In this document: positions 17,240 to 26,356 of the stretch, piece after piece
Position numbering within the stretch: the stretch's first letter is position 1
Layout: every line of letters starts with the position of its first letter
DNA from: Herbaspirillum sp. LeCh32-8
GTDB lineage: Bacteria > Pseudomonadota > Gammaproteobacteria > Burkholderiales > Burkholderiaceae_D
NCBI RefSeq assembly: GCF_017814915.1
Contig: NZ_JAGIPZ010000001.1
Coordinates: forward strand, 28,399 to 92,398
Direction: 5' to 3'
Length of the DNA stretch: 64,000 bases
Program-made: the position numbers and the translations under genes
Notes under the pieces: model-generated
What the model was told of the DNA's origin: nothing
Databases searched by the model: none
Seen by the model: only the letters and a program-made list of their open reading frames with translations

Positions 17240-17494
17240 AAGCAAAAGAAGGCGGCCCCTAAGTGCCAGCCCCTGCGGGGTTCCCGGCGGAGCGCGCTGA
17301 AAAATGGGCAAGGCAAAGTCGCTGCGCTCCGGTTGCCTTGCTGATCCATTTTTCACCACGCTCCGCCGGCTGGCCCACAAGGGGAAATACCATCCGCCTC
17401 GCCTGCGGCATCGGGATTGGGGCTCGCCTGCGGCATCGCTTGGCTTCATCCTCGCCTGCGGCTTCGATGTGGTGGCTCGCTATCTGATTTAATC

Positions 17495-17800
17495 CGTCGT
17501 CCCTGCGAAAGCAGGGACCCAGCGTCGTTCGTCGCGCCTTACCGACGTCGGCATCCGTCCCCGAGTCAGCATCAGGTTCCAGCCAAGCCGGCCAAAACCA
17601 CCTTCCCGATCATCAACCTCCGTCGTCCCTGCGAAAGCAGGGATCCAGCGTCGTTCGTCGCGCCTCACCGACGTCGGCATCCGCCCCCAGTCAGCATCAG
17701 GTTTCAGCCAAGCCGGTCAAAACCACATTCCCGATCACCAACCTCCGTCATCCCGGCGAAGGCCGGGATCCAGCGTCGTCCGTTGCTCACCGGAACCACC
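17495..17800. repeat. Three tandem copies of a 126-bp unit built on a dispersed palindrome
   Basis: Units start at 17495, 17621 and 17746 (126 and 125 bases). Each opens with CGTCGTCCCTGCGAAAGCAG and ends with a conserved AAAACCACNTTCCCGATCA stretch; the third is diverged (CGTCATCCCGGCGAAGGCCG). The palindromic head is the same family that recurs at 30.1, 56.1 and 58.8-59.0 kb. Confidence 0.85.
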
Positions 17801-17868
17801 CGAAGCACCGCAATCCTTCACCTGATCACCCGAAGTTCCCCTCTGTCTCCCCGCGGCCTCTCCCCATT

Positions 17869-17910
17869 TTGATACACGTCAATACCCCCCAAAGCCGCTC
17901 CCCGTAAGCT
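17869..17910 (+). promoter_or_regulatory. FNR-activated promoter of ccoNOQP
   Basis: TTGAT-ACAC-GTCAA (17869-17882) is a nine-of-ten FNR box. Its centre predicts a start near 17917, and TAAGCT at 17905-17910 fits the -10. This start falls after the upstream TTG codon at 17915 and supports the GTG at 17948 as the ccoN start. Confidence 0.82.
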
Positions 17911-17947
17911 CGCATTGGACAGTACTCAACACAGTGGGGAGAGTTTC

Positions 17948-19375
17948 GTGAGCAAAGAAAATAGCTACAACTACAAGGTAGTTCGCCAGTTTTCAGTGGC
18001 GACCATCCTGTGGGGCGTAGTCGGTATGCTGGTCGGCGTGTTCATCGCCGCCCAGCTGGCATGGCCTGAATTGAATATGGGGATTCCCTGGCTGAGCTTC
18101 GGCCGGCTGCGGCCCTTGCATACCAATGCGGTGATCTTCGCCTTCGGCGGCAGCGCGTTGATGGCGACGTCGTATTACGTCGTCCAGCGCACCTGCCAGA
18201 CGCGGTTGTTCTGCGACTGGCTGGCGGCCTTTACCTTCTGGGGCTGGCAGCTGGTGATCGTGGGCGCGGCGATTTCGTTGCCGCTGGGCTTCACGCGCGG
18301 CAAGGAATACGCCGAGCTGGAGTGGCCGCTGACCATCCTGATTGCGGTGGTGTGGGTGGCTTACGCGGTGGTGTTCTTCGGCACCATCGTCAAGCGCAAG
18401 GTGCAGCACATCTATGTGGCCAACTGGTTCTACGGCGCCTTCATCCTGGCCGTGGCCCTGCTGCACATCGTCAACGGCATGACCATGCCGGCCACGCTGA
18501 CCAAGTCGTACTCCATGTACAGCGGCGCGCAGGACGCGATGATCCAGTGGTGGTACGGCCACAACGCGGTGGGCTTCTTCCTGACCGCGGGCTTCCTGGG
18601 GATGATGTATTACTTCATTCCCAAGCAGGTCAACAAGCCGGTGTATTCCTACCGCTTGTCGATCGTGCACTTCTGGGCGCTGATCTTCACCTACATGTGG
18701 GCCGGCCCGCACCATCTGCACTACACCGCGCTGCCTGACTGGACCCAGTCGCTGGGCATGGTGTTCTCGCTGATCCTGCTGGCGCCGTCGTGGGGCGGCA
18801 TGATCAACGGCATGATGACCCTGTCGGGCGCCTGGCACCAGCTGCGCACCGATCCCATCCTGAAGTTCCTGGTGGTGTCGCTGTCGTTCTACGGCATGGC
18901 CACCTTCGAGGGCCCGATGATGGCCATCAAGACCGTCAACGCGCTGTCCCATTACACCGACTGGACCATCGGCCACGTGCACTCCGGCGCGCTGGGCTGG
19001 GTCGGCTTCATCACCATGGGTTCGATGTACTACCTGATCCCGCGCCTGTCGGGCAAGACCCAGATGTGGAGCAAGGACTTGATCGAGATCCACTTCTGGG
19101 TGGCCACCATCGGCATCGTGCTGTACATCGCCGCGATGTGGATCGCCGGTGTGATGCAGGGCCTGATGTGGCGCGCGGTCAACAGCGACGGCACGCTGAC
19201 CTATACCTTCGTGGAGAGCGTCAAGGCCACCTATCCGTACTACGTCATCCGTCTGATGGGCGGCCTGATGTACCTGGCCGGCATGATCGTGATGGCTTAC
19301 AACACCTGGCGCACCATGCGCGGCACCACGCTGGCCGTGGCGCCGATCCCGGCTGTCGCCAACACCGCGCATTGA
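17948..19375 (+). CDS. ccoN: cbb3-type cytochrome c oxidase subunit I
   Basis: CcoN is the catalytic subunit of the high-affinity cbb3 terminal oxidase and binds haem b and the haem b3-CuB centre. The 475-residue protein has about twelve helices. Histidine ligands are visible in [39 protein letters not shown] (CuB pair) and [13 protein letters not shown]. The GTG start at 17948 follows GGGGAGAG. It is first in the operon with ccoO, ccoQ and ccoP, with FNR-dependent transcription predicted. Confidence 0.96.
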   Translation: MSKENSYNYKVVRQFSVATILWGVVGMLVGVFIAAQLAWPELNMGIPWLSFGRLRPLHTNAVIFAFGGSALMATSYYVVQRTCQTRLFCDWLAAFTFWGWQLVIVGAAISLPLGFTRGKEYAELEWPLTILIAVVWVAYAVVFFGTIVKRKVQHIYVANWFYGAFILAVALLHIVNGMTMPATLTKSYSMYSGAQDAMIQWWYGHNAVGFFLTAGFLGMMYYFIPKQVNKPVYSYRLSIVHFWALIFTYMWAGPHHLHYTALPDWTQSLGMVFSLILLAPSWGGMINGMMTLSGAWHQLRTDPILKFLVVSLSFYGMATFEGPMMAIKTVNALSHYTDWTIGHVHSGALGWVGFITMGSMYYLIPRLSGKTQMWSKDLIEIHFWVATIGIVLYIAAMWIAGVMQGLMWRAVNSDGTLTYTFVESVKATYPYYVIRLMGGLMYLAGMIVMAYNTWRTMRGTTLAVAPIPAVANTAH

Positions 19376-19387
19376 TTGGGGGAAAGA

Positions 19388-20002
19388 ATGAAGTTTTCGC
19401 ATGAATGGATCGAGAAGAACCCCTGGCTGCTGATCACCCTGGTGGTGCTGGTGGTGAGCGTGGGCGGGCTGGCCGAGATCGTGCCGCTGTTCTTCCAGAA
19501 GTCGACCACCGAGCCGATCGCAGGACTCAAGCCGTATTCACCGCTGCGCCTGGCCGGTCGCGATATCTACATCCGCGAGGGCTGCTACAACTGCCACTCG
19601 CAGATGATCCGTCCGCTGCGCGCCGAGACCGAGCGCTACGGCCATTACTCGGTAGCAGGCGAGTCGGTGTATGACCACCCGTTCCAGTGGGGCTCCAAGC
19701 GTACCGGGCCCGACTTGGCGCGCGTGGGCGCCCGCTACAGCGACGAGTGGCATCGCGCCCACCTGCACAACCCGCGCGACGTGGTGCCGGAGTCCAATAT
19801 GCCGGCCTATCCGTGGCTGGAGCAGGCCAAGCTGGACAACTACGACATCGTCTCGCGCATGCGCGCCCTGAAGCGCATCGGCGACCCCTACACCGAAGAA
19901 GACATCAAGAACGCGCCGGCCGAGCTGGCCGGCAAGACCGAACAGGATGCGTTGATCGCCTACCTGCAGGGCCTGGGCATATTGATCAAGGCGGAGAGAT
20001 AA
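19388..20002 (+). CDS. ccoO: cbb3-type cytochrome c oxidase subunit II (mono-haem)
   Basis: The 204-residue membrane-anchored cytochrome c has one N-terminal helix and one haem c site [11 protein letters not shown] near residue 66; a Met ligand is likely in [11 protein letters not shown]. It passes electrons from CcoP to CcoN. GGGGGAAAG precedes the ATG at 19388, twelve bases after the ccoN stop. Confidence 0.96.
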   Translation: MKFSHEWIEKNPWLLITLVVLVVSVGGLAEIVPLFFQKSTTEPIAGLKPYSPLRLAGRDIYIREGCYNCHSQMIRPLRAETERYGHYSVAGESVYDHPFQWGSKRTGPDLARVGARYSDEWHRAHLHNPRDVVPESNMPAYPWLEQAKLDNYDIVSRMRALKRIGDPYTEEDIKNAPAELAGKTEQDALIAYLQGLGILIKAER

Positions 20003-20006
20003 GACC

Positions 20007-20198
20007 ATGAGCGAATTTTTCACCGACGCGCGCAGCATGATCACGCTGGTCAGCTTCGTCACCTTCGTCGGCATCATCTGGTGGACCTACGTCAGCCACA
20101 AGCCAGCCGACTTCTCGCAGGCGGAGATGCTGCCCTTCGCCGACGGCGACATCGGCCAGCCGGCCGATGCTTCCGGAAAGGAGGCGCGCCATGGCTGA
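20007..20198 (+). CDS. ccoQ: cbb3-type cytochrome oxidase subunit CcoQ
   Basis: A 63-residue protein with one membrane helix (ITLVSFVTFVGIIWWTYV) followed by an acidic tail (PFADGD) matches CcoQ/FixQ, which stabilises the oxidase complex. It begins four bases after ccoO and overlaps ccoP by eight bases. Confidence 0.92.
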   Translation: MSEFFTDARSMITLVSFVTFVGIIWWTYVSHKPADFSQAEMLPFADGDIGQPADASGKEARHG

Positions 20199-21123
20199 TT
20201 TCACCAGCGGTTTCTGGAACATCTGGATCATCGTCCTCACCGTGCTGGGCATCCTGGGCTGCGGCCTGCTGCTGTGGCAGCAGTCGACCTGGAAGGTGAA
20301 GAAGGGCGACCAGCCGGTCGCCGGCTCCACCACCGGCCACGTCTGGGACGAGGATCTCACCGAACTGAACAACCCGCTGCCGCGCTGGTGGATGTGGATG
20401 TTCTACCTGACCATCTTCTTCTCGGTCGGCTACCTGGTGGTGTACCCGGGCCTGGGCAACTTCGCCGGCACCTTCGGCTGGCAGTCCACCAGCGAGCACG
20501 ACGAGGACGTGAAGGCGGCCAACGCCAAGTACGGCCCGCTGTTCGACGGCTTCATGAAGCAGGACCTGAAGACGGTGGCGGCCGATCCGCAGGCGCATGC
20601 CATCGGTGAACGCCTGTTCCTGACCTACTGCGCGCAGTGCCACGGTTCGGACGCGCGCGGCAACAAGGGCTTCCCCAACCTGACCGACGACGACTGGCTG
20701 CACGGCGGCGCGCCGGAGACCATCAAGGAAACCATCATGAAAGGCCGTCACGGTGTGATGCCGCCGATGGCCGCCGCGGTGGGCACCGACAAGGATGTCG
20801 ACAACGTTGCCAACTACGTGCTGAGCCTGTCTGACTCGACCCATGACCCGATCAAGGCCGAGCTGGGCAAGTCGAAGTTCGGCGCCTGCATGGCCTGCCA
20901 CGGCGCCGGCGGTAAGGGCACCCAGGCGCTGGGCGCGCCCAACCTGTCGGACAAGATCTGGCTGTACGGCGGCAGCATCGACACCATCAAGGAAACCATC
21001 AACAAGGGCCGCGACAACACCATGCCGGCCTTCGGCGAGTTCCTCGGCGAACCCAAGGTGCATGTGCTGGCGGCGTATGTGTGGAGCCTGTCCAACAGGC
21101 CGAGCAACGCAGCGGCGAAGTAA
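20191..21123 (+). CDS. ccoP: cbb3-type cytochrome c oxidase subunit III (di-haem)
   Basis: The 310-residue subunit has two N-terminal helices, then two cytochrome c domains with haem sites CAQCHG (about residue 149) and CMACHG (about residue 233). Axial Met ligands lie in HGVMPPM and NTMPAF. It accepts electrons from soluble cytochromes. The strong site AAAGGAGG inside ccoQ fixes the ATG at 20191; the frame upstream of it overlaps ccoQ and is not used. Confidence 0.96.
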   Translation: MADFTSGFWNIWIIVLTVLGILGCGLLLWQQSTWKVKKGDQPVAGSTTGHVWDEDLTELNNPLPRWWMWMFYLTIFFSVGYLVVYPGLGNFAGTFGWQSTSEHDEDVKAANAKYGPLFDGFMKQDLKTVAADPQAHAIGERLFLTYCAQCHGSDARGNKGFPNLTDDDWLHGGAPETIKETIMKGRHGVMPPMAAAVGTDKDVDNVANYVLSLSDSTHDPIKAELGKSKFGACMACHGAGGKGTQALGAPNLSDKIWLYGGSIDTIKETINKGRDNTMPAFGEFLGEPKVHVLAAYVWSLSNRPSNAAAK

Positions 21124-21135
21124 CGACCGGATGCC

Positions 21136-21155
21136 GCTCCCGCTGTCGCGGGAGC
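21136..21155. other. Hairpin between ccoP and ccoG
   Basis: GCTCCCGC-TGTC-GCGGGAGC forms a perfect 8-bp stem directly after the ccoP stop, without a T run. It is likely a transcript-stabilising or weak attenuating hairpin that separates the structural subunits from the assembly genes. Confidence 0.5.
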
Positions 21156-21225
21156 GCGCCGGTTCAAATCGCAACGTGCTTGTCGTCCCTGCTTGCGCAG
21201 CAACGACGGGTTTTGAAGGCATCAG

Positions 21226-22674
21226 ATGAATTCCAAGCAAGCCAATGGCGCGGAGCCGCCACCCAGCCAACAGCCAAGCCAGCCGCAGGAAGAATACGCG
21301 GTCATCCGCATGTACGAATCGCGCGAGCAGATCTATCCGCGCGAGATCAAGGGACGTTACGCCAGCCTGCGCTGGCTTTGTGTGTTTCTGACCCAGCTGG
21401 TGTTCTACGGCCTGCCGTGGATCAACTGGAACGGCCGCCAGGCGGTGCTGTTCGACCTGGCCGCGCGCAAGTTTTACCTGTTCGGCCTGGTGCTGTGGCC
21501 GCAGGATTTCATCTGGCTGGCGGCGCTGCTGATCATCTGCGCCTTCGGCCTGTTCCTCTTCACCGCGATGGCCGGGCGCGTGTGGTGCGGCTACGCCTGC
21601 CCGCAGACGGTCTACACCGAGATCTTCATGTGGATCGAGCGCCGCATCGAAGGCCCCCGCAGCGCGCGCATGCGCCTGGACCGCCAGCCGTGGAGCGTCG
21701 ACAAGCTGTGGCGCAAGTCGGCCAAGCACCTGGCCTGGGGCGCGGTGGCGCTGTGGACCGGCATCAGCTTCGTCGGTTACTTCTCACCCATGCGCGAGCT
21801 GCTGCCGGAACTGGCGACGTTCGCCTTCGGCCCGTGGGAGATCTTCTGGATCCTGTTCTACGGCTTCGCCACTTACGGCAACGCCGGCTGGATGCGCGAG
21901 CAGGTGTGCAAGTACATGTGTCCCTACGCACGCTTCCAGAGCGCGATGTTCGACCGCGACTCGCTGATCATCACCTATGACGCCGGCCGCGGCGAGCCGC
22001 GCATGCCGCAGGCCAAAGCCGCCAAGGCCGAGGGGCGCGCCGGCGACTGCATCGACTGCACGATGTGCGTGCAGGTGTGCCCGACCGGCATCGACATCCG
22101 CCAGGGCCTGCAGTACATGTGCATCGGCTGCGCCGCCTGCGTCGACGCCTGCGACAGCGTGATGGACAAGATCAAGCGGCCGCGCGGGCTGATCCGCTAC
22201 TCCACCGAGAACGCGGTGGAGCAGGGCTTGCCGGCCGCCGAAATCCGCCGCCGCCTGCTGCGTCCGCGCATCCTGATCTATACCGCCATCCTGGGCGCGG
22301 TAGCGGCGCTGTTCGCCGGCTCGCTATGGGTCCGTACGCCGGTCAAGCTGGACGTGATCCGCGACCGCGGCTCGATGGGGCGCGAGGTGGAGGACGGCAT
22401 CATCGAAAACGTCTACCGCCTGCAGATCATCAATGCCAGCGAGCGCGGCCATCGCTACCGCATCAGCGCCACCGGCATCGAAGGCCTGACGGTGGCCCCG
22501 GCCGACGTCATCAGCCTGGAGGCGACCCAGACCCTGTCGGTGCCGGTGCGGGTACGCGCACCACATGGAGCCGGCGAGAGCGGCTCCAACAAAATCCGTT
22601 TCGAACTGCAGGCCGAGGACGACCCCGCGCTCCACGTGAGCGAAAAGGCGGTGTTCTTGGTGCCGCGCCGCTGA
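21226..22674 (+). CDS. ccoG: Cytochrome c oxidase accessory protein CcoG (polyferredoxin)
   Basis: CcoG (FixG/RdxA) is a membrane ferredoxin that reduces Cu(II) during cbb3 oxidase assembly. The 482-residue protein has about five helices, the Cys motif VWCGYACPQTVYTE and CKYMCPYARFQ in the membrane part, and two 4Fe-4S motifs CIDCTMCVQVCPTG and CIGCAACVDACD near residue 270-305. The C-terminal 120 residues form an immunoglobulin-like FixG domain. It lies 100 bases after ccoP. Confidence 0.94.
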   Translation: MNSKQANGAEPPPSQQPSQPQEEYAVIRMYESREQIYPREIKGRYASLRWLCVFLTQLVFYGLPWINWNGRQAVLFDLAARKFYLFGLVLWPQDFIWLAALLIICAFGLFLFTAMAGRVWCGYACPQTVYTEIFMWIERRIEGPRSARMRLDRQPWSVDKLWRKSAKHLAWGAVALWTGISFVGYFSPMRELLPELATFAFGPWEIFWILFYGFATYGNAGWMREQVCKYMCPYARFQSAMFDRDSLIITYDAGRGEPRMPQAKAAKAEGRAGDCIDCTMCVQVCPTGIDIRQGLQYMCIGCAACVDACDSVMDKIKRPRGLIRYSTENAVEQGLPAAEIRRRLLRPRILIYTAILGAVAALFAGSLWVRTPVKLDVIRDRGSMGREVEDGIIENVYRLQIINASERGHRYRISATGIEGLTVAPADVISLEATQTLSVPVRVRAPHGAGESGSNKIRFELQAEDDPALHVSEKAVFLVPRR

Positions 22675-22688
22675 CCTTGGAGGACAAC

Positions 22689-23246
22689 ATGGCAATCGCA
22701 TCAACTTCGCTTTCTCCCAACGGCGCGCGCGCCAAGCCTTGGTATCGCCATCGCTGGCCGTGGCTGCTGATGTCGGGCCCGGCCGTGGTGGTGGTGGCCG
22801 GCGTGTTCACCGCCTATCTTGCGATATCGCGCAGCGATGCATTGGTGGCTGACGATTATTACAAGCAGGGCAAGGCCATCAACAAGGATCTGAGCCGCGA
22901 TCGCGAGGCCTGGCGCCTGGGGGCCGAGATCAGCATGCGCTACGACCCGGCCGCGCGCGCCCTGCGCGGCAAGCTGCAGATGAAGCAGGCGCCGGCCGCC
23001 GGCGAGGAGGGACGCACCCTGTTCCTGAGCCTGGTGCATCCGACCCAGCCGGCCAAGGATCGCGCACTGGTGGTGCGAAGCGCGGCCGACGGCAGCTTCT
23101 CGCTGCCGCTGGACGAGCTGGAGCAGGCGCGCTGGCGCCTGGTGGCCGAAGACGCCAGCCACGCCTGGCGGCTGCACGGCGCCTGGTTGTGGCCGCAGCA
23201 GCGCGCGGTGGACATGAGTGCAGAGGCTTACGCGCCGGCCGAATAG
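22689..23246 (+). CDS. ccoH: FixH family protein (CcoH), cbb3 oxidase assembly
   Basis: The 185-residue protein has one N-terminal helix (WPWLLMSGPAVVVVAGVFTAYLA) and the family motif VADDYYKQGKAINKDLSRD just after it. The periplasmic domain is FixH-like. It is required for stable cbb3 assembly with CcoI. TTGGAGGACAAC gives a good ribosome site 14 bases after ccoG. Confidence 0.9.
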   Translation: MAIASTSLSPNGARAKPWYRHRWPWLLMSGPAVVVVAGVFTAYLAISRSDALVADDYYKQGKAINKDLSRDREAWRLGAEISMRYDPAARALRGKLQMKQAPAAGEEGRTLFLSLVHPTQPAKDRALVVRSAADGSFSLPLDELEQARWRLVAEDASHAWRLHGAWLWPQQRAVDMSAEAYAPAE

Positions 23247-23344
23247 CGCCGGCGCCCGACATGCTCTACACTGAACTTGCCGAGCCGGCCTGAAGACCGG
23301 CGCAAGCCCCGGCGCCCGCCGCGGGAACATTCAAGGAGACGGCA

Positions 23345-23596
23345 ATGCGCAAGACGCACCGCAACACCGCTATCGTCGGCTGGATGGCGTTCCTGATGGC
23401 CATTGCGGCCGAAGGCCTGTTCTTTTCCGTATTCGATCCGATCGCGCTGGCGCAAGCCGCCGGCCGCGAGTGGGACGCCCTGGGCGCCTACAGCATCGGC
23501 TTCTTCTGTTTCTGGGGATGTTTTGCCGCGGCCGGCCTGCTGGCCGTGCGGCTGACGCAAGCCGTCCGTGACGGACGGCCGCGTCGCTTTGCGTGA
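23345..23596 (+). CDS. Small two-helix membrane protein in the cbb3/fnr cluster
   Basis: The 83-residue protein has two hydrophobic helices (about residues 10-32 and 47-70) separated by a short loop and ends in a basic tail. AAGGAGACGGCA precedes the ATG at 23345. It lies 98 bases after ccoH and is convergent with fnr. I do not recognise a named family; position suggests a role in the oxidase or its assembly, which is inference only. Confidence 0.75.
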   Translation: MRKTHRNTAIVGWMAFLMAIAAEGLFFSVFDPIALAQAAGREWDALGAYSIGFFCFWGCFAAAGLLAVRLTQAVRDGRPRRFA

Positions 23597-23648
23597 TGGG
23601 GTGATGGCGGGATGAGCGGGATGAGCGGCGTGTGAAGGCGCAGCCGCT

Positions 23649-24482
23649 TCAGACGGTCGCGCGGATCGGCGGCGGGGCGCAGGCTTCGGCGCCGGCGGCC
23701 AGGCGTTTCAACTCGGCCAGGTCGATCACCTCGACGTCGCGCTGCTCCACCGCCAGCAGGCCCTGCTTGCGGAACTTGGAGATCAGGCGGCTGATGCTCT
23801 CGATGGTCAGGCCCAGGTAGTTGCCCACGTCCTGGCGCGTCATGCGCAGCTGGAAGCGGGTCGACGAATAACCGCGCGCCGCATAGCGCGAGGACAGGTT
23901 GACCAGGAAGGCGGCGAAGCGCTGCTCGGCGCGCATATTTCCCAGCAACATGATCACGTTCTGCTCGGTGGTGATCTCGTGGCTCATGATGCGGTGGAAG
24001 TGGCGCAGCAGGTGCGGGATCTGGCCGAACAGCTGCTCCAGGCGCGCGAACGGGATCTCGCACACTTCGCTGTCCTGCAGCGCGACCGCGTCGCACTGGT
24101 GGGTCTCGGTGCTGATGGCGTCCATGCCCAGCAGTTCGCCGGGCATCTGGAAGCCGGTGATCTGGCGGTCGCCGTCGAGGTTTTCCTGGTAGGTCTTGAA
24201 GTGCCCCACGCGCACCGCATACAACGCGGTGAAGCGGTCGCCGATGCGGTACAGGAAGTCGTCGCGCGCAACCTTGCGGCGGCCGATGATCTTGTCCAGG
24301 CGCTTCATGTCGGATTCGTCCAGCCCCATGGGCAGGCACAGCTGGTGCATGCCGCAGGCGGTGCAGCTGCGTAATGCCGAGCTGCTGGCGGCTTCACGTG
24401 CGGCTGTCAAAGCGGACACCTGGGGCAGCGGCGAGACTGCGGGGGAGGCGGAGTGCGGTACGGAGTGGCAAGGCTGGTTCAT
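23649..24482 (-). CDS. fnr: Fnr-type oxygen-sensing transcriptional regulator
   Basis: The 277-residue CRP/FNR regulator carries all four ligands for an oxygen-labile 4Fe-4S cluster: Cys40, Cys43 and Cys49 in SCTACGMHQLC, and Cys130 in ETHQCDAVAL. The C-terminal helix-turn-helix reads TIESISRLISKF, with the Glu-Ser-Arg contacts that recognise TTGAT-N4-ATCAA. It should activate hemN, ccoN and ompW, whose boxes match. The start at 24482 follows GGGAAC; the upstream extension contains an FNR box and is read as leader. Confidence 0.94.
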   Translation of the reverse strand: MNQPCHSVPHSASPAVSPLPQVSALTAAREAASSSALRSCTACGMHQLCLPMGLDESDMKRLDKIIGRRKVARDDFLYRIGDRFTALYAVRVGHFKTYQENLDGDRQITGFQMPGELLGMDAISTETHQCDAVALQDSEVCEIPFARLEQLFGQIPHLLRHFHRIMSHEITTEQNVIMLLGNMRAEQRFAAFLVNLSSRYAARGYSSTRFQLRMTRQDVGNYLGLTIESISRLISKFRKQGLLAVEQRDVEVIDLAELKRLAAGAEACAPPPIRATV

Positions 24483-24584
24483 ACGATGTTCCCGGCGGAC
24501 ATGATGTTGCGATCTACGATGGGTCAATTTTAAGTCTGCGGGACAGGGGAAGTCCGCTGCTATTCTCGAATCAGACGGCATTTC

Positions 24585-24598
24585 TTGTCCCAGATCAA
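24585..24598. promoter_or_regulatory. FNR box upstream of fnr (autoregulation)
   Basis: TTGTC-CCAG-ATCAA matches nine of ten FNR consensus positions and lies 103 bases upstream of the fnr start. No clear -10 is seen at class II spacing, so activation versus repression is undecided. Confidence 0.6.
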
Positions 24599-24858
24599 AC
24601 ATGGTTGAAGTAGTGGCCGCGGCGCAGCAACATGCTGTTGTTGCACGGGAAGAAACGCGTGAGGGTGCGCGAGAAACGGCTGGGGAAATAGGGAGGGGGC
24701 GGTCTTGATGGGGGAAAGTGGGCGGTATCGCGGGGTTTACCGGGGACCCGTGATTGCCCTTCCATGCGGCCGTCTTGTTGTTGGAAGATCAAAGCCATTC
24801 AGGCTTCTTGCTGCTGTGTTGCCGTTGTTGCTCTTGTTGCCTTTACTGCTTGCTGCTG

Positions 24859-24890
24859 CATGGCGGCCGACCTCGCCGTCGGCCGCCATG
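24859..24890. other. Long hairpin just after the desaturase stop
   Basis: CATGGCGGCCGAC and GTCGGCCGCCATG form a perfect 13-bp stem with a six-base loop seven bases past the desaturase stop. There is no U tract, so it may be a processing or Rho-assisted end. The rest of the gap 24603-24858 holds nothing I can identify. Confidence 0.55.
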
Positions 24891-24897
24891 TTCCTGC

Positions 24898-26016
24898 TCA
24901 GGCCTCGCCGCCGGCTGCATTCATCTCGGGCATCGGCAACGGGGTGCTGGTCGGGCGTCCGCGGAAGTCGGTCCAGCACAGGCGCTTGAAGTCGTACAGC
25001 TTGCAGCGACGCGCGGTGTCGAAGTACCAGCTCCACGAGAACTTCTGGATCACAATGCGGCCCGGCAGCATGGTCTCCAGCTTCTTCTGCGCCTTCTTCA
25101 GGCGATACAGCGGCACGCTCATGTCGACGTGGTGCGCGGTGTGCTCCATGATGTGATGCAGCAGGGCGCCCCACCAGCGGCCGAAGGTCAGGTGCACGGT
25201 GGTCGAGACGAAGGGCTGGGCTGCGGCCCAGGTCGCCTTATCGTCGTACCAGGCCACCGAGGTGTGGGTGTGGTGCACGTAGACCACGAAGCCCATCATC
25301 GCTTTCCAGAACATGATCGGGATCAGGAAGCCGGTGGCGAACAGGCCCCAGAACGATTGCTCGGTGGCGGCGGCCGCCCAGGCCAGGCCGCCGATCCAGA
25401 CTGCCGCCACGGCGGTGACCAGCACGCCGTCCCACATGAATTCGGCGCGGCGGGTCGGCATCTGCTTCTTCGAGGGGAAGTACATGCGCTTCCACCACAT
25501 GTCGATCATGTAATACAGGCCGGGACCGAGACCGCTGCGGTAGACGCGTTCGAGCTGGCGGCGCCAGCGCGGCAGGGCGCGGTATTCCTCCAGCGTGCGC
25601 GGCTGCCAGACGAAGTCGAAGCCCTTCAGGTTGGTGTAACCGTGGTGCACCACGTTGTGGCCCACGGCCCAGAGGCTGTAGGGCGTCAGCGAGGGCATGA
25701 ACAGCAGGCGGCCCAGCCAGGTGTTGAGCTTGCGGTTGGGCGTGAAGCTCTGGTGGCAGGCATCGTGGCCGAGGATGAACAGGCGGCCGATGATGAAGCC
25801 CGCGACCACGCCCAGCGCGATCTTGGCCAGTATCCATGGCGTCCAGATGATGGCGGCCAGGGCCAGGCCGAAGAGGCAGAAGTCGATCGCCGAGAGCAGC
25901 AGGGCGACGGCCGTGCTGCGCTGGCTGATCGGGATCACCCAGGAGCGGATGATCTTGCGGTGGGGCATCGGTGCGCCGGGGGCGACCGGGGTGGTGGTGT
26001 GCGAAGTCGTCGACAT
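24898..26016 (-). CDS. Membrane fatty acid desaturase
   Basis: The 372-residue di-iron membrane desaturase introduces a double bond into acyl chains, adjusting membrane fluidity. The three histidine boxes are GHDACHQ near residue 83, HNVVHHG near residue 120 and EHTAHHVD near residue 285, and about four hydrophobic helices surround them. The ATG at 26016 follows GAGGT. It shares the direction of ompW but a terminator separates them. Delta-12 type specificity is possible but not provable here. Confidence 0.88.
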   Translation of the reverse strand: MSTTSHTTTPVAPGAPMPHRKIIRSWVIPISQRSTAVALLLSAIDFCLFGLALAAIIWTPWILAKIALGVVAGFIIGRLFILGHDACHQSFTPNRKLNTWLGRLLFMPSLTPYSLWAVGHNVVHHGYTNLKGFDFVWQPRTLEEYRALPRWRRQLERVYRSGLGPGLYYMIDMWWKRMYFPSKKQMPTRRAEFMWDGVLVTAVAAVWIGGLAWAAAATEQSFWGLFATGFLIPIMFWKAMMGFVVYVHHTHTSVAWYDDKATWAAAQPFVSTTVHLTFGRWWGALLHHIMEHTAHHVDMSVPLYRLKKAQKKLETMLPGRIVIQKFSWSWYFDTARRCKLYDFKRLCWTDFRGRPTSTPLPMPEMNAAGGEA

Positions 26017-26124
26017 CGTATTTACCTCATCTTGCGGTGAACGGTGGGGCGGAGAAGCTGGCTGGGCTTGCCGGAACATGCGCCTGCTACCGTGGCTGCT
26101 GCCTCTGCTGATCGTGTAGGCCCC

Positions 26125-26164
26125 AAAAAAGAACGCGACCGGTCATCAGAGATGACGGATCGCG
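26125..26164 (-). terminator. Terminator of ompW
   Basis: On the minus strand a 14-bp imperfect stem (CGCGATCCGTCATC with GATGACCGGTCGCG, loop TCT) is followed by TTCTTTTTT. It lies about 190 bases past the ompW stop and before the desaturase promoter region. Confidence 0.75.
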
Positions 26165-26356
26165 CCGTTTGGGTCCGGCAAGAATACATGAGAACTGCGC
26201 CACGGTCTCCCCGGGCGCAGCGCAAATGCCTGTTCTGGCGATCCGCATCCCGGGTCTGGCCAAGCCTGGCCGGGCCTGCAGCCCGGATGCGCTGTGCGTC
26301 TTGCATTTCAGCCTGAAATGACATGGCGCGGCGTCCGGGCAGCGGCGGCCGGCTTC

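Noticed and set aside
17489-17680. Minus-strand ORF containing RRWIPAFAGTT twice
   Set aside because: This phrase is the known spurious translation of the dispersed palindromic repeat, not a gene.
24603-24858. A gene between fnr and the desaturase
   Set aside because: Short frames only; no ribosome site, no family similarity.
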